A stretch of DNA of 64,000 nucleotides from Labrenzia sp. R4_2. GTDB taxonomy: Bacteria; Pseudomonadota; Alphaproteobacteria; Rhizobiales; Stappiaceae. A program made the translations under genes and the position numbers. Shown here one piece after another: positions 21,178 through 30,584 of the stretch; positions within the stretch are counted from its first letter, which is position 1; each line of letters opens with the position of its first letter. The notes beneath the pieces are model-generated. The model saw only the letters and a program-made list of their open reading frames with translations, had not been told where the DNA came from and made no database searches. The stretch lies in NCBI RefSeq assembly GCF_017743865.1, contig NZ_JAGHRJ010000009.1:62001-126000 (forward strand), given 5' to 3'.

Positions 21178-21390
21178 TCAACTCTCTGCAACGCCGGCAA
21201 GAATGCCGGACATGTTCGGGGCGCCATGCCAAGTCGAGGCTAGATTGGCGGCTTGTGCCGGTGAACAAAAATTCTTGCATACCAGCGCCGCATGCAACGC
21301 GGCGATACCTAGACCCTCATAGTGTTTGATTTGTGCAGTCCGGGCCCATGTAGTGGCTCGAGGGCGGCGTGTTGCGTGGGTCTTCGTCAT
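21178..21390 (-). CDS. Small hypothetical protein (70 residues)
   Basis: ATG 21390 is preceded by CAAGGAGCAGAACG, a near-perfect ribosome-binding site, which is the main evidence that this is real; the same frame is open a further 30 codons upstream without such a site. The protein starts basic (MTKTHATRRPRATTWARTAQ), then contains a compact Ala-rich helix with one close cysteine pair (CKNFC). No signal peptide or membrane segment and no recognisable family. It faces the gyrA terminator. Confidence 0.5.
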   Translation of the reverse strand: MTKTHATRRPRATTWARTAQIKHYEGLGIAALHAALVCKNFCSPAQAANLASTWHGAPNMSGILAGVAES

Positions 21391-21578
21391 CGTTCTGCTC
21401 CTTGTGATGGTGCGCCGAAGCGCTGATACACCTGACGGAGCAAACTCTTTGCCAAAGCTTCTTGATTTGAAATAAGTCAATTAAAACAGACGCGATGATG
21501 TATCTGTTGCTGATCCTGTACGGTCAGGATTTGCCGGATTTGGAGAGTTTCTTCGCAATTTGGGAAACCGAATACGAC

Positions 21579-21611
21579 AACAGCGGCCAGGGTGGAACCT
21601 GAGCCGCTGTT
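21579..21611 (-). terminator. Stem-loop downstream of the small membrane protein gene
   Basis: Inverted repeat AACAGCGGC / GCCGCTGTT extended by an inner CAGG / CCTG pair, so the stem is 13 bp with one bulge. It lies 36 bases after the stop of the leftward gene at 21647. The T-run after it is poor (TTGTCGTATTC), so it may be a weak or factor-dependent terminator or an mRNA-stabilising hairpin. Confidence 0.4.
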
Positions 21612-21646
21612 TGCCGTTGGGGATATTTGGTTTTGGAGGTTGTAGA

Positions 21647-22063
21647 TCAGTTGGTCGATGGGTAACGGGCCAAAATGGTCTGGTTGACAGTGTTCGGCTG
21701 TTTTTCGATCGTTACGTAGGAAACGGTGCGAACCTTGGAGGCACCGGTCAGCTCTGCGGCACATTCAGCGCTCCAAGCGCCCCATGTCTGGCTTTCACAG
21801 TTGGCAGCCTTAGCCGGGATGACAGCGCGGTCAGTCTTGGTCGCCATCATGCCCTGCGGTGCTGTCTGACCAACTTCTTGTGCCTGTGAAGCGTTGCTCG
21901 CGTTCATGCTGATGATGCCTGCGATCAGGACAGTCAGCAGGGCCAGGATGAAGATCGAGGCCAGTTTGAAATTTGCAATCGGGTCCATGGCTTTGGTTTT
22001 CGCTGTAAAGGGACGGGCAACCTGGTGATGACCGGTTGTTTTGTAAAAACTGCTGCTCCTCAT
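21647..22063 (-). CDS. Single-pass membrane-anchored hypothetical protein
   Basis: 138 residues. A short basic cytoplasmic start is followed by one strongly hydrophobic segment (FKLASIFILALLTVLIAGII) and a periplasmic tail with one cysteine pair (CESQTWGAWSAEC) that could form a disulfide. ATG 22063 follows GCAGGAGCCAAGACG, which supports it over the internal ATG at 21988. No named family recognised. Divergent from coaD. Confidence 0.6.
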   Translation of the reverse strand: MRSSSFYKTTGHHQVARPFTAKTKAMDPIANFKLASIFILALLTVLIAGIISMNASNASQAQEVGQTAPQGMMATKTDRAVIPAKAANCESQTWGAWSAECAAELTGASKVRTVSYVTIEKQPNTVNQTILARYPSTN

Positions 22064-22223
22064 CGTCTTGGCTCCTGCTCACGCCGTTTGTTGATGAGGC
22101 CACCTTGGCCCATGTCCGGCAAGAAACCTGTGACCGCCATCACACAATGTCGCATGGCGGAAATTGTCTTTCACGGGCTCGGATGCCTTGTGATGCGGCG
22201 AGCGCCAGAGTAAGGATGAGCCC

Positions 22224-22727
22224 ATGACACGTATCGCGCTTTACCCGGGCTCTTTTGACCCGGTAACAAACGGCCATATGGACATCTTGAGACAGTCGCT
22301 TGCACTGGCTGACAAGGTCGTCGTGGCCATCGGCATTCATCCGGGAAAGAAACCGCTGTTTTCGTTCGAAGAACGGGTTGAGCTAATCCACACATCCGCG
22401 GTGGCAGAATTCTCCGAGGCTGAAGCGAGCCGGATCGAGGTAATCGCGTTCTCCGATCTCGTGATCAACACAGCACGCACCCAAAAAGCCGATTATCTGG
22501 TGCGCGGGTTGCGCGATGGGACAGATCTTGATTACGAGATGCAAATGGCCGGAATGAACGGAACATTGGAGCCGGACATAAAAACCGTGTTCCTTCCGGC
22601 ATCTCCGGCAGTGCGGCACATTACGGCCACTTTGGTGCGCCAAATCGCGCAAATGGGCGGGGAAATCTCCGCTTTTGTTCCTGAGCCGGTTGCAGACCCC
22701 TTGCGCCGGCGTGCAAGACCGGACTGA
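22224..22727 (+). CDS. coaD: Phosphopantetheine adenylyltransferase
   Basis: 167 residues. Transfers AMP to 4'-phosphopantetheine, the penultimate step of coenzyme A synthesis. The nucleotidyltransferase signatures [15 protein letters not shown] (with the H-x-G-H-like pair), [17 protein letters not shown] and [20 protein letters not shown] are present at the expected places. The C-terminal ISS-type motif is altered to [12 protein letters not shown], seen also as a lineage variant. ATG 22224 follows AAGGATGAGCCC. First gene of a rightward run with two peptidyl-prolyl isomerases. Confidence 0.95.
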   Translation: MTRIALYPGSFDPVTNGHMDILRQSLALADKVVVAIGIHPGKKPLFSFEERVELIHTSAVAEFSEAEASRIEVIAFSDLVINTARTQKADYLVRGLRDGTDLDYEMQMAGMNGTLEPDIKTVFLPASPAVRHITATLVRQIAQMGGEISAFVPEPVADPLRRRARPD

Positions 22728-22787
22728 CACATTTTAAGTCGATCCCAATTCACCCCATATCAACGACGTGAACTGCGGGAGTATCCA

Positions 22788-23324
22788 ATGTCACGAATTC
22801 TCACAGCCCTGGCTGTTTTGGCGTCCCTGATCTTCATGCCGGCTATGGCCGCTGCACAGCAGGATCTGGAAAACACGCTTTATCTGGATTTGAAAGATGG
22901 CCGTGTGGTTATCGAGCTGCGCCCGGACCTCGCTCCAAACCATGTCGCGCGCATCAAGGAACTGACGCGCGACGGGTTTTATGACGGCATCGTCTTTCAC
23001 CGTGTGATTGATGGGTTCATGGCGCAAACAGGCGACCCGACCGGAACCGGCCGTGGCGGATCTGACAAGCCGGACGTGAACGCTGAATTTTCGTCCGAGC
23101 CGTTCCAGCGTGGAACGCTTGGCATGGCCCGGGCCCAGAATCCGAACAGCGCCAATTCCCAGTTTTTCATCATGTTCAATGATGGTGACTGGCTGAACGG
23201 TCAATACACCGTGTTTGGCAAGGTCGTCGAAGGTATGGACCTCGTCGACAACATCACGAAGGGTGAGCCACCTGCAAACCCGGATAAAATCATCAAGATG
23301 CAAGTTGCTGCGGACGCCGGCTAA
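22788..23324 (+). CDS. Exported cyclophilin-type peptidyl-prolyl isomerase
   Basis: 178 residues. Signal peptide of about 24 residues (ALAVLASLIFMPAMAAAQ) followed by a compact bacterial cyclophilin domain: NHVARIKELTRDGFYDGIVFHRVIDGFMAQTGD with the catalytic arginine in FHRV, and NSANSQFFIMFNDGDWLNGQYTVFGKVVEGMD. Catalyses proline isomerisation in periplasmic protein folding. The next gene is a cytoplasmic copy of the same domain, 44 bases downstream, indicating a tandem duplication. PpiA-like. Confidence 0.93.
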   Translation: MSRILTALAVLASLIFMPAMAAAQQDLENTLYLDLKDGRVVIELRPDLAPNHVARIKELTRDGFYDGIVFHRVIDGFMAQTGDPTGTGRGGSDKPDVNAEFSSEPFQRGTLGMARAQNPNSANSQFFIMFNDGDWLNGQYTVFGKVVEGMDLVDNITKGEPPANPDKIIKMQVAADAG

Positions 23325-23368
23325 CCGGTGCTGCACCAACTGGCCCCTGAATACCCAAGGAGATAACT

Positions 23369-23839
23369 ATGGCTGACATCAAAGACGCCGAAAACACATT
23401 GATCATGGACACCACCCAAGGCGAGGTCGTGATCGAAATGCGCCCGGACCTTGCGCCCAACCACGTTGCGCGCATCAAGGAATTGGTTCGTGAAGGTTTT
23501 TATGACGGAATCGTCTTTCACCGCGTAATCGAAGGTTTCATGGCCCAGACCGGGTGCCCGAATGGCACAGGTACCGGCGGTTCCGGCACAAAGTTGAAGG
23601 CGGAATTCAACGCCGAACCGCATGTGCGCGGCGTTTGTTCCATGGCGCGTGCTCAGGATCCGAATTCCGGTGACAGCCAGTTTTTCATCTGCTTTGACGA
23701 TGCCACCTTCCTTGACCGCCAATACACGGCCTGGGGCAAGGTGATCGAAGGTATGGAAAATGTCGACAAGATCAAACGCGGTGAGCCTGTCCAAAATCCG
23801 GACAAGATCAATTCAATGAAGGTTGCCGCAGACGCTTAA
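23369..23839 (+). CDS. Cytoplasmic cyclophilin-type peptidyl-prolyl isomerase
   Basis: 156 residues, no signal peptide. The cyclophilin domain is closely similar to the upstream exported one (FYDGIVFHRVIEGFMAQTG, DSQFFICFDDATFLDRQYTAWGKVIEGM). ATG follows AAGGAGATAACT, a strong ribosome-binding site. PpiB-like. A hairpin terminator follows, ending the coaD-ppi-ppi group. Confidence 0.93.
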   Translation: MADIKDAENTLIMDTTQGEVVIEMRPDLAPNHVARIKELVREGFYDGIVFHRVIEGFMAQTGCPNGTGTGGSGTKLKAEFNAEPHVRGVCSMARAQDPNSGDSQFFICFDDATFLDRQYTAWGKVIEGMENVDKIKRGEPVQNPDKINSMKVAADA

Positions 23840-23863
23840 GTCTCGACTTCAGATCTGACTTTT

Positions 23864-23901
23864 ACAGCGCGGGTGGCAACATCCGCGCTGTGTTTGTTTT
23901 C
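23864..23901 (+). terminator. Terminator after the two cyclophilin genes
   Basis: 9-bp perfect stem ACAGCGCGG / CCGCGCTGT with a 10-base loop, followed by GTTTGTTTTC. 24 bases after the stop. Confidence 0.75.
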
Positions 23902-23981
23902 ACCTCCGGTTGACCTGATGCCAAACCGGCATTATCAGCCCCAACCGAACACCCCGAAAACCGGATCAGTTAGCCTTCACC

Positions 23982-25064
23982 ATGCGTGTCGATCAGTTTG
24001 ACTTTGAGCTTCCCAATGAACGAATTGCCTTGCGGCCTGCGCGGCCACGCGATGCCGCGCGCATGCTTGTTGTGCGCCCTGGTGAAACACCTGAGCTGAG
24101 CGACAAGGGCGTGCGCGATCTTCCTGCTCTTTTGGAGCCGGGCGACGCGCTTGTGTTCAACGATACAAAGGTCATTCCGGCGCAGCTGGAAGGCAAACGG
24201 CGGCGCGGCGACATTGAAGCAGGGATCAGTGTCACCCTGCACTTGAGATCTGCGGCTGACAGGTGGAAGGCCTTTGTCCGCCCGGCCAAAAAACTCCAGG
24301 TCGATGATCTTGTTGTATTCGAAGGCAACGGCGACCGGTTGACTGCGACAGTGAAGGAGAAATCCGACGGCGGCGAGGTTCTGCTGGTGTTCCACTGTTC
24401 CGGACCGGAGTTGGATGTTGCCATTGCACAGGTCGGTCACATTCCGCTGCCACCTTATATCGCGCAAAAGCGCGGCGAAGACGAGCAGGATCGGCAAGAC
24501 TATCAGACGATCTTTGCGGAAAAGGACGGCGCGGTCGCAGCACCGACAGCGGGTCTTCATTTTACTCCTGAGTTGCTCGCGGCCATCAGGGACCGCGGGA
24601 TTGAGATGCACCGGGTGACGCTGCATGTCGGGGCAGGGACGTTCCTTCCGGTCAAAGCCGACGATACAGATGATCACAAGATGCATGCCGAATGGGGAGA
24701 AGTGTCGGAGGAAACCGCTGCAGCTCTTCAAGCCGTCAAGGCGCGGGGCAACAAGGTGGTCAGCATTGGAACCACGTCCTTGCGTATTCTTGAAAGCGCG
24801 GCCCAGGCAACCGGGACAATCGTCCCGTTTGCAGATGAGACATCGATCTTCATCACGCCTGGTTACAAATTCAAGGCCATCGATGCGCTGATGACCAATT
24901 TCCATCTACCGCGGTCGACCCTTTTCATGCTGGTTTCGGCGCTTTCAGGCCTTGAGACCATGCGGGCTGCTTATCAGCATGCCATCGACACCGAATACCG
25001 ATTTTACAGCTATGGCGATGCGTCTCTGCTGTTTCCAGACGCAAGCCAGGACGCATCCTCATGA
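23982..25064 (+). CDS. queA: S-adenosylmethionine:tRNA ribosyltransferase-isomerase
   Basis: 360 residues. Transfers the ribosyl group of SAM to preQ1-modified tRNA to give epoxyqueuosine. Full family pattern: [15 protein letters not shown] at the start, [76 protein letters not shown]. Overlaps tgt by four bases (ATGA), so the two queuosine enzymes are translationally coupled. Because SAM-ribosyl transfer follows base exchange by Tgt, the operon covers two consecutive steps. Confidence 0.96.
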   Translation: MRVDQFDFELPNERIALRPARPRDAARMLVVRPGETPELSDKGVRDLPALLEPGDALVFNDTKVIPAQLEGKRRRGDIEAGISVTLHLRSAADRWKAFVRPAKKLQVDDLVVFEGNGDRLTATVKEKSDGGEVLLVFHCSGPELDVAIAQVGHIPLPPYIAQKRGEDEQDRQDYQTIFAEKDGAVAAPTAGLHFTPELLAAIRDRGIEMHRVTLHVGAGTFLPVKADDTDDHKMHAEWGEVSEETAAALQAVKARGNKVVSIGTTSLRILESAAQATGTIVPFADETSIFITPGYKFKAIDALMTNFHLPRSTLFMLVSALSGLETMRAAYQHAIDTEYRFYSYGDASLLFPDASQDASS

Positions 25065-26209
25065 CCGACCCCAAGAAATTCGGCTTTAAACTGATCACCA
25101 CGGACGGTATGGCCCGCCGCGGTGAAATCACGACACCGCATGGTGTTGTTCGCACGCCGGCCTTCATGCCTGTCGGGACACAGGCAACGGTGAAAGCCAT
25201 GTTCACCGACCATGTGCGCGCAACCGGCGCGGATGTGGTTTTGGGCAACACCTATCACTTGATGCTGCGCCCGACCGCCGAACGGGTCGATCGGCTTGGC
25301 GGCCTGCACAAATTCATGAACTGGCCGCATACGATCCTGACTGACAGTGGCGGATTTCAGGTGATGTCTCTGGCTCAACTGCGCAAGCTGGATGGGGATG
25401 GGGTCCGTTTTCAAAGCCATATCGACGGCAGCAAGCATCATCTGACACCGGAGCGGTCTGTCGAAATACAAGGGCTGCTCGGTTCCGATATTCAAATGCA
25501 GCTTGATGAGTGCATCAAGTTGCCAAGCACGCGCGAAGAAGTTCAGCGGGCCATGGAATTGTCGCTGAGATGGGCCGAACGCTCGCGGACCCAATTTGAA
25601 AAGATGGGCGGCCCAGGCAAGGGGCAGGGGCTTTACGGAATTGTTCAGGGCGGCGATGTTCCCGATCTCCGCATCCGTTCAGCCGAAGAGCTCGGCAAAT
25701 TGCCTATGGAAGGCTATTCCGTTGGTGGCCTTGCGGTCGGAGAGCCGCAAGAAGTGATGTTGAAAATGCTCGACATCACCACCCCTGTCATGCCGGTCGA
25801 CAAGCCGCGTTATCTCATGGGCGTCGGCACGCCAGACGATCTTTTGGAGAGCGTGAAACGCGGGATCGATCAGTTTGATTGTGTCATGCCAACCCGTGCC
25901 GGAAGACATGGATTGGCTTACACTCGGTTTGGCAAGGTCAACCTGAAGAACGCCCGCCACCAGGACGACCCACGCCCCTTGGACGAAGAGAGCGCATGTC
26001 CGGCGACAAGCAAGTACAGCCGCGCTTACCTTCATCACCTGTTTCGCGCAGGAGAAGCTCTCTCCGGAATGCTGCTGACTTGGAACAACATCGCCTACTA
26101 TCAAACGCTCATGCAGGGCATGCGGGACGCGATTGAAGAGAGCCGGTTCGAGGGTTTCTACGCCAAGACCAAGGAAGACTGGGCGCGCGGCGACATTGCC
26201 GCGCTGTGA
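25061..26209 (+). CDS. tgt: tRNA-guanine transglycosylase
   Basis: 382 residues. Exchanges guanine-34 of GUN-anticodon tRNAs for preQ1. Both catalytic aspartates are in place: DSGGFQVMS and the later [13 protein letters not shown]. The C-terminal zinc site is altered: where most bacterial enzymes have C-x-C-x2-C before NYSRAYLHH, this protein reads [16 protein letters not shown], so only the middle cysteine (C313) and the downstream histidine remain. The same variation is, to my knowledge, shared by other alphaproteobacterial Tgt proteins and does not indicate a pseudogene. Coupled to queA. Confidence 0.95.
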   Translation: MTDPKKFGFKLITTDGMARRGEITTPHGVVRTPAFMPVGTQATVKAMFTDHVRATGADVVLGNTYHLMLRPTAERVDRLGGLHKFMNWPHTILTDSGGFQVMSLAQLRKLDGDGVRFQSHIDGSKHHLTPERSVEIQGLLGSDIQMQLDECIKLPSTREEVQRAMELSLRWAERSRTQFEKMGGPGKGQGLYGIVQGGDVPDLRIRSAEELGKLPMEGYSVGGLAVGEPQEVMLKMLDITTPVMPVDKPRYLMGVGTPDDLLESVKRGIDQFDCVMPTRAGRHGLAYTRFGKVNLKNARHQDDPRPLDEESACPATSKYSRAYLHHLFRAGEALSGMLLTWNNIAYYQTLMQGMRDAIEESRFEGFYAKTKEDWARGDIAAL

Positions 26210-26234
26210 TGTCCTTCAAACTTGCCCGGGTCTT

Positions 26235-26669
26235 CTAAGCTGCGAACCCGTCCGACTTTGTCAGATAGCATCCTGAGATCCGCCACGACCCATCTTCTTG
26301 CTCTTCAAAACTGTAGAGGGCAAGCCAATTCTGGCCTTTGGGGCCGGTAACGTAGACTTCCTGGGTCGGGCCGAATTTGGTCATTTTGGACTGCCCAAAT
26401 GTCACGTCTTTCGGCCGGTAGACCGGCTGATACCCGCTTTTGACCATCTGCATGAAGAATTCAGGGTTCTGGAACCGCTGCTGCAGAGACCTTGTTGCAA
26501 AGGAGAATGCCGTTTTGGCATCGTCCGCAGCAAATGCGCTCATCTGGTTCTTGATGATGGACTGAAACACGCTGGTATCTGCGGCAAGGCTTGGTGAAAC
26601 CGTGCCAATAGCCAGTGCTGCGCCAAGGACGGCGCCGGCCGCGTATTTCCGGAAATAAGAGGCTGCCAT
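26235..26669 (-). CDS. DUF4864 secreted protein
   Basis: 144 residues from ATG 26669, which follows GAAAGGAGACACCGACT; an in-frame start 10 codons upstream has no such site. Signal peptide about 28 residues (GAVLGAALAIGTVSPSLAA). The mature part matches the DUF4864 pattern: FQSIIKNQMSAFAADDAKTAFSFA, then PEFFMQMVKSGYQPVYRP and LYSFEEQEDGSWRISGCYL. The fold is expected to be NTF2-like; function unknown. Convergent with tgt. Confidence 0.78.
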   Translation of the reverse strand: MAASYFRKYAAGAVLGAALAIGTVSPSLAADTSVFQSIIKNQMSAFAADDAKTAFSFATRSLQQRFQNPEFFMQMVKSGYQPVYRPKDVTFGQSKMTKFGPTQEVYVTGPKGQNWLALYSFEEQEDGSWRISGCYLTKSDGFAA

Positions 26670-26818
26670 AGTCGGTGTCTCCTTTCTCGAACACTCCAAC
26701 TATACGCCGGTATTTCCTTTTCAGTTCTTAAATAGCTAAGAATCCCCTGCGGAATGCATCTGGTGGGGATAAGTCAGCTTTTTGCGGCCACTTCGGAAGA
26801 GTCGCTACGCCGTGAAAC

Positions 26819-26851
26819 ATAAAAACCCGCCACGGTTCGTGACGGGTTTTG
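26819..26851 (-). terminator. Terminator of galU
   Basis: AAAACCCG / CGGGTTTT outer stem with an inner CACG / CGTG pair, read leftward into a run of Ts (TTTTT). It is nearly symmetric, so it could also act on rightward transcripts. 23 bases after the galU stop. Confidence 0.85.
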
Positions 26852-26873
26852 ATCAGTCCACAGTTTCGAACAG

Positions 26874-27767
26874 TTACTCAGCTGCCGCCGGTTGGTCGAT
26901 CATCTCACGCATGAACGGCAGGATTTCACTGGCAAGTTTCGGATCATCCAGACCGAACGCAATGTTGGCGCTCAAGAAACCGGCCTTGGAGCCACAGTCG
27001 AAACTCCGGCCTTCGAACTTGATCGACGAGAACGGCTGAGTTTCCATCAGTTTCAACATGCTATCCGTCAGCTGGATCTCGCCGCCAGCGCCGGTATCTT
27101 GTTTCGACAACAGCTCGAAAATCTGGGGCTGCAGAATATAGCGCCCTGTGATCATCAAATTGGATGGGGCGGTTCCAGGGGCCGGCTTTTCCACCATGTT
27201 GGAAATGTGCGCTGCGTTTTCGTTTATCTTTTCAGCGAGCTCCACAATGCCGTAGTTCTGGGTCTGATCCTCTGGCACTTCCTCGACCGCAATGACGTTA
27301 CCGCCGGTTCCCTCATAAAGGTCGACCATCTGTTTCAGGCAGCTGACTTTCGACTTGATAATCACGTCCGGCAAAAGAATGGCAAATGGTTCGTCGCCGA
27401 TGATGTCGCGCGCGCACCAGATGGCATGGCCAAGTCCTAGCGGGGCTTGCTGGCGCGTAAAGCTGGTCGAACCGGGTGTCGGGCGATGTTTTTCAAGAAG
27501 ATCCAGAGCCGCTGTCTTGTTACGGGCTTTCAAGGTGTCTTCAAGCTCATAAGCCACGTCGAAGTGGTCCTCGATCACCTGTTTGTTGCGGCCGGTAACG
27601 AAAACGATGTGTTCAATGCCAGCAGCCCGTGCTTCGTCCACCACGTACTGGATGATCGGCCGATCGACGATCGTCAGCATTTCCTTCGGCACAGCTTTTG
27701 TTGCCGGCAAAAAGCGGGTTCCGAGACCGGCAACGGGAAGGATGGCTTTGCGGATCGGTTTGGTCAT
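26874..27767 (-). CDS. galU: UTP-glucose-1-phosphate uridylyltransferase
   Basis: 297 residues. Makes UDP-glucose from UTP and glucose-1-phosphate for polysaccharide, glycolipid and osmoregulatory glucan synthesis. Signatures: AILPVAGLGTRFLPATKAVPKEML, IVDRPIIQYVVDEARAAGI, LLEKHRPTPG, LLPDVII, and EGRSFDCGSKAGFLSANIAFGL. The start is set at ATG 27767, five residues before the nucleotide-binding motif region; the frame is open 28 codons further upstream without family similarity. Divergent from kdsA. Confidence 0.95.
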   Translation of the reverse strand: MTKPIRKAILPVAGLGTRFLPATKAVPKEMLTIVDRPIIQYVVDEARAAGIEHIVFVTGRNKQVIEDHFDVAYELEDTLKARNKTAALDLLEKHRPTPGSTSFTRQQAPLGLGHAIWCARDIIGDEPFAILLPDVIIKSKVSCLKQMVDLYEGTGGNVIAVEEVPEDQTQNYGIVELAEKINENAAHISNMVEKPAPGTAPSNLMITGRYILQPQIFELLSKQDTGAGGEIQLTDSMLKLMETQPFSSIKFEGRSFDCGSKAGFLSANIAFGLDDPKLASEILPFMREMIDQPAAAE

Positions 27768-27939
27768 GCCTGAAATTCCAACTCTTGCAAGTTCCGCCAC
27801 GCAGGTGGCTCTTATCAACGTGTGCTCACATCCGACCGCGCATTTCCGCAACGCGCTCCCGGACGTAACGTTTCTTTTGTATGGGCAATACCCCGGAGAG
27901 TATTAACACTGAATGTATCTCTTATCTGCGTGAAACGGA

Positions 27940-27955
27940 TGTGGCGTAAATCACA
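27940..27955. promoter_or_regulatory. Candidate CRP/FNR-family binding site
   Basis: TGTGGCGTAAATCACA agrees with the CRP pattern TGTGA-N6-TCACA at all but one half-site base. It lies about 170 bases from both galU and kdsA. Single-site evidence only. Confidence 0.35.
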
Positions 27956-28077
27956 CGTCTAGAGCTGCCTGTTCTTTAAATCGATTAAAATGAATTCCGT
28001 GTTCCGAGCCGCCTGATATTGCAGGTTCTGGAAAAGAAGGTTATTGAACACGCGAATTCACATCACCCCCATTTACT

Positions 28078-28091
28078 CGCTCAATTGAGCG
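28078..28091. promoter_or_regulatory. Perfect palindrome upstream of kdsA
   Basis: CGCTCAATTGAGCG, a perfect 14-bp inverted repeat without spacer, 34 bases before the kdsA start. It could be an operator; without a loop it is not a good terminator. Confidence 0.35.
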
Positions 28092-28124
28092 GGCCGCTGT
28101 TACCCAGCAGACAAAGGATCCTTG

Positions 28125-28976
28125 ATGACTGAAGCCAACCGCACTGTGAACGTGGGGAGCGTTTCCTTCAACAATTCCGCGCCCTTCAGCTTGATTGCCG
28201 GGCCATGCCAATTGGAAAGCCGCGACCATGCGCTGGAGTGTGCGGCGGCAGTGAAGGAAATTGCGGGCGGTCTTGGAATTCCGGTTGTCTACAAGAGTTC
28301 GTTCGACAAGGCGAACCGGACGTCTCTTTTAGCTACCCGTGGCATCGGCCTGAACGAAGCCTTGCCAATTTTTGCTGAGATCAAAGAGACATTTGGACTT
28401 CCGGTCCTGACTGACATTCATAACGCAGAGCAATGTGCTCCAGTCGCAGACGTAGTCGACGTCCTCCAGATCCCGGCCTTTTTGTGCCGTCAGACAGACC
28501 TTCTGGTCGCAGCTGCTGAAACCGGTGCTGTAATCAACGTGAAGAAGGGGCAGTTCCTGGCTCCTTGGGACATGAAAAACGTCCTCCGGAAAATAACGGA
28601 TTCCGGCAATCCGAATGTACTCCTGACCGAGCGTGGCGCGAGCTTTGGCTACAACACGCTGGTGAGCGACATGCGCGCGTTGCCGATCATGGCGCAAACC
28701 GGAGCTCCGGTGGTCTTTGATGCTACTCACTCAGTCCAACAACCGGGCGGTCTTGGTGGATCCTCCGGCGGTGACCGGGAAATGGTTGCTGTGTTGGCGC
28801 GCGCAGCCGTTGCTGTCGGTGTTGGCGGGGTCTTTATCGAAACCCATCCAGATCCTGAGAACACGACATCATCAGATGGCCCGAACATGATTGCACTGCG
28901 GAACCTTGGGGCTCTTCTGGCTGAGCTGAAAGCCATTGATGCTGTTGTAAAGAAATCCGCCGGTTCGCCGGCTTGA
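28125..28976 (+). CDS. kdsA: 3-deoxy-8-phosphooctulonate synthase (KDO-8-P synthase)
   Basis: 283 residues. Condenses phosphoenolpyruvate with arabinose-5-phosphate to KDO-8-phosphate for the lipopolysaccharide inner core. Family motifs: [91 protein letters not shown] 28125 lies one codon after an in-frame TTG; AAAGGATCC serves either. A terminator follows the gene, separating it from eno. Confidence 0.96.
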   Translation: MTEANRTVNVGSVSFNNSAPFSLIAGPCQLESRDHALECAAAVKEIAGGLGIPVVYKSSFDKANRTSLLATRGIGLNEALPIFAEIKETFGLPVLTDIHNAEQCAPVADVVDVLQIPAFLCRQTDLLVAAAETGAVINVKKGQFLAPWDMKNVLRKITDSGNPNVLLTERGASFGYNTLVSDMRALPIMAQTGAPVVFDATHSVQQPGGLGGSSGGDREMVAVLARAAVAVGVGGVFIETHPDPENTTSSDGPNMIALRNLGALLAELKAIDAVVKKSAGSPA

Positions 28977-28982
28977 TCGATT

Positions 28983-29008
28983 GGGCCGCGAGTTTGCGGC
29001 CCGTTTTG
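28983..29008 (+). terminator. Terminator of kdsA
   Basis: GGGCCGC / GCGGCCC stem with loop GAGTTT, followed by GTTTTG, 6 bases after the kdsA stop. Confidence 0.75.
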
Positions 29009-29100
29009 CTTGGGGGAGACGGTGTTTGAAATCGCTGCCCCGGACTTATCGCGGCGGTTCTTCAAAATGCTGGGAACCGATAAGCGCAAACGAGGAGTAA

Positions 29101-30378
<1,278 letters not shown>

Positions 30379-30398
30379 TCGTTGTATTCACGCTATTC

Positions 30399-30432
30399 AA
30401 TACCCCGCAAAATTCTGCGGGGTATTTTTTTT
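30399..30432 (+). terminator. Terminator of eno
   Basis: 10-bp perfect stem ATACCCCGCA / TGCGGGGTAT with loop AAATTC, followed by eight Ts. 21 bases after the eno stop. Confidence 0.93.
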
Positions 30433-30484
30433 ACCATTGAGATAACAGTGTTTTGTTGTTTCGATTGGTAAATCACCGGAATAA

Positions 30485-30502
30485 TGGTTAATGCATTAAC
30501 CA
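30485..30502. promoter_or_regulatory. 18-bp perfect palindrome upstream of the JmjC-like gene
   Basis: TGGTTAATGCATTAACCA is a perfect inverted repeat with no spacer, 83 bases before the start of the JmjC-like gene in an AT-rich leader. Form and place suggest an operator for a dimeric regulator. Confidence 0.5.
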
Positions 30503-30584
30503 CGAGTACAGCGTCAATATTTACAATATATTGAAGTTGTTCTTATACATATGCAGCGTTCAACTCTGGATGATTGGCTGCGTT

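Larger units (their letters stand above)
27768..28124. other. Divergent control region of galU and kdsA, no gene seen
   Basis: 357 bases with no credible coding frame. It contains a CRP/FNR-type inverted repeat (27940-27955) and a perfect 14-bp palindrome (28078-28091), listed separately. The middle is AT-rich (27895-27990), where promoters for both directions are most likely. Confidence 0.5.
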
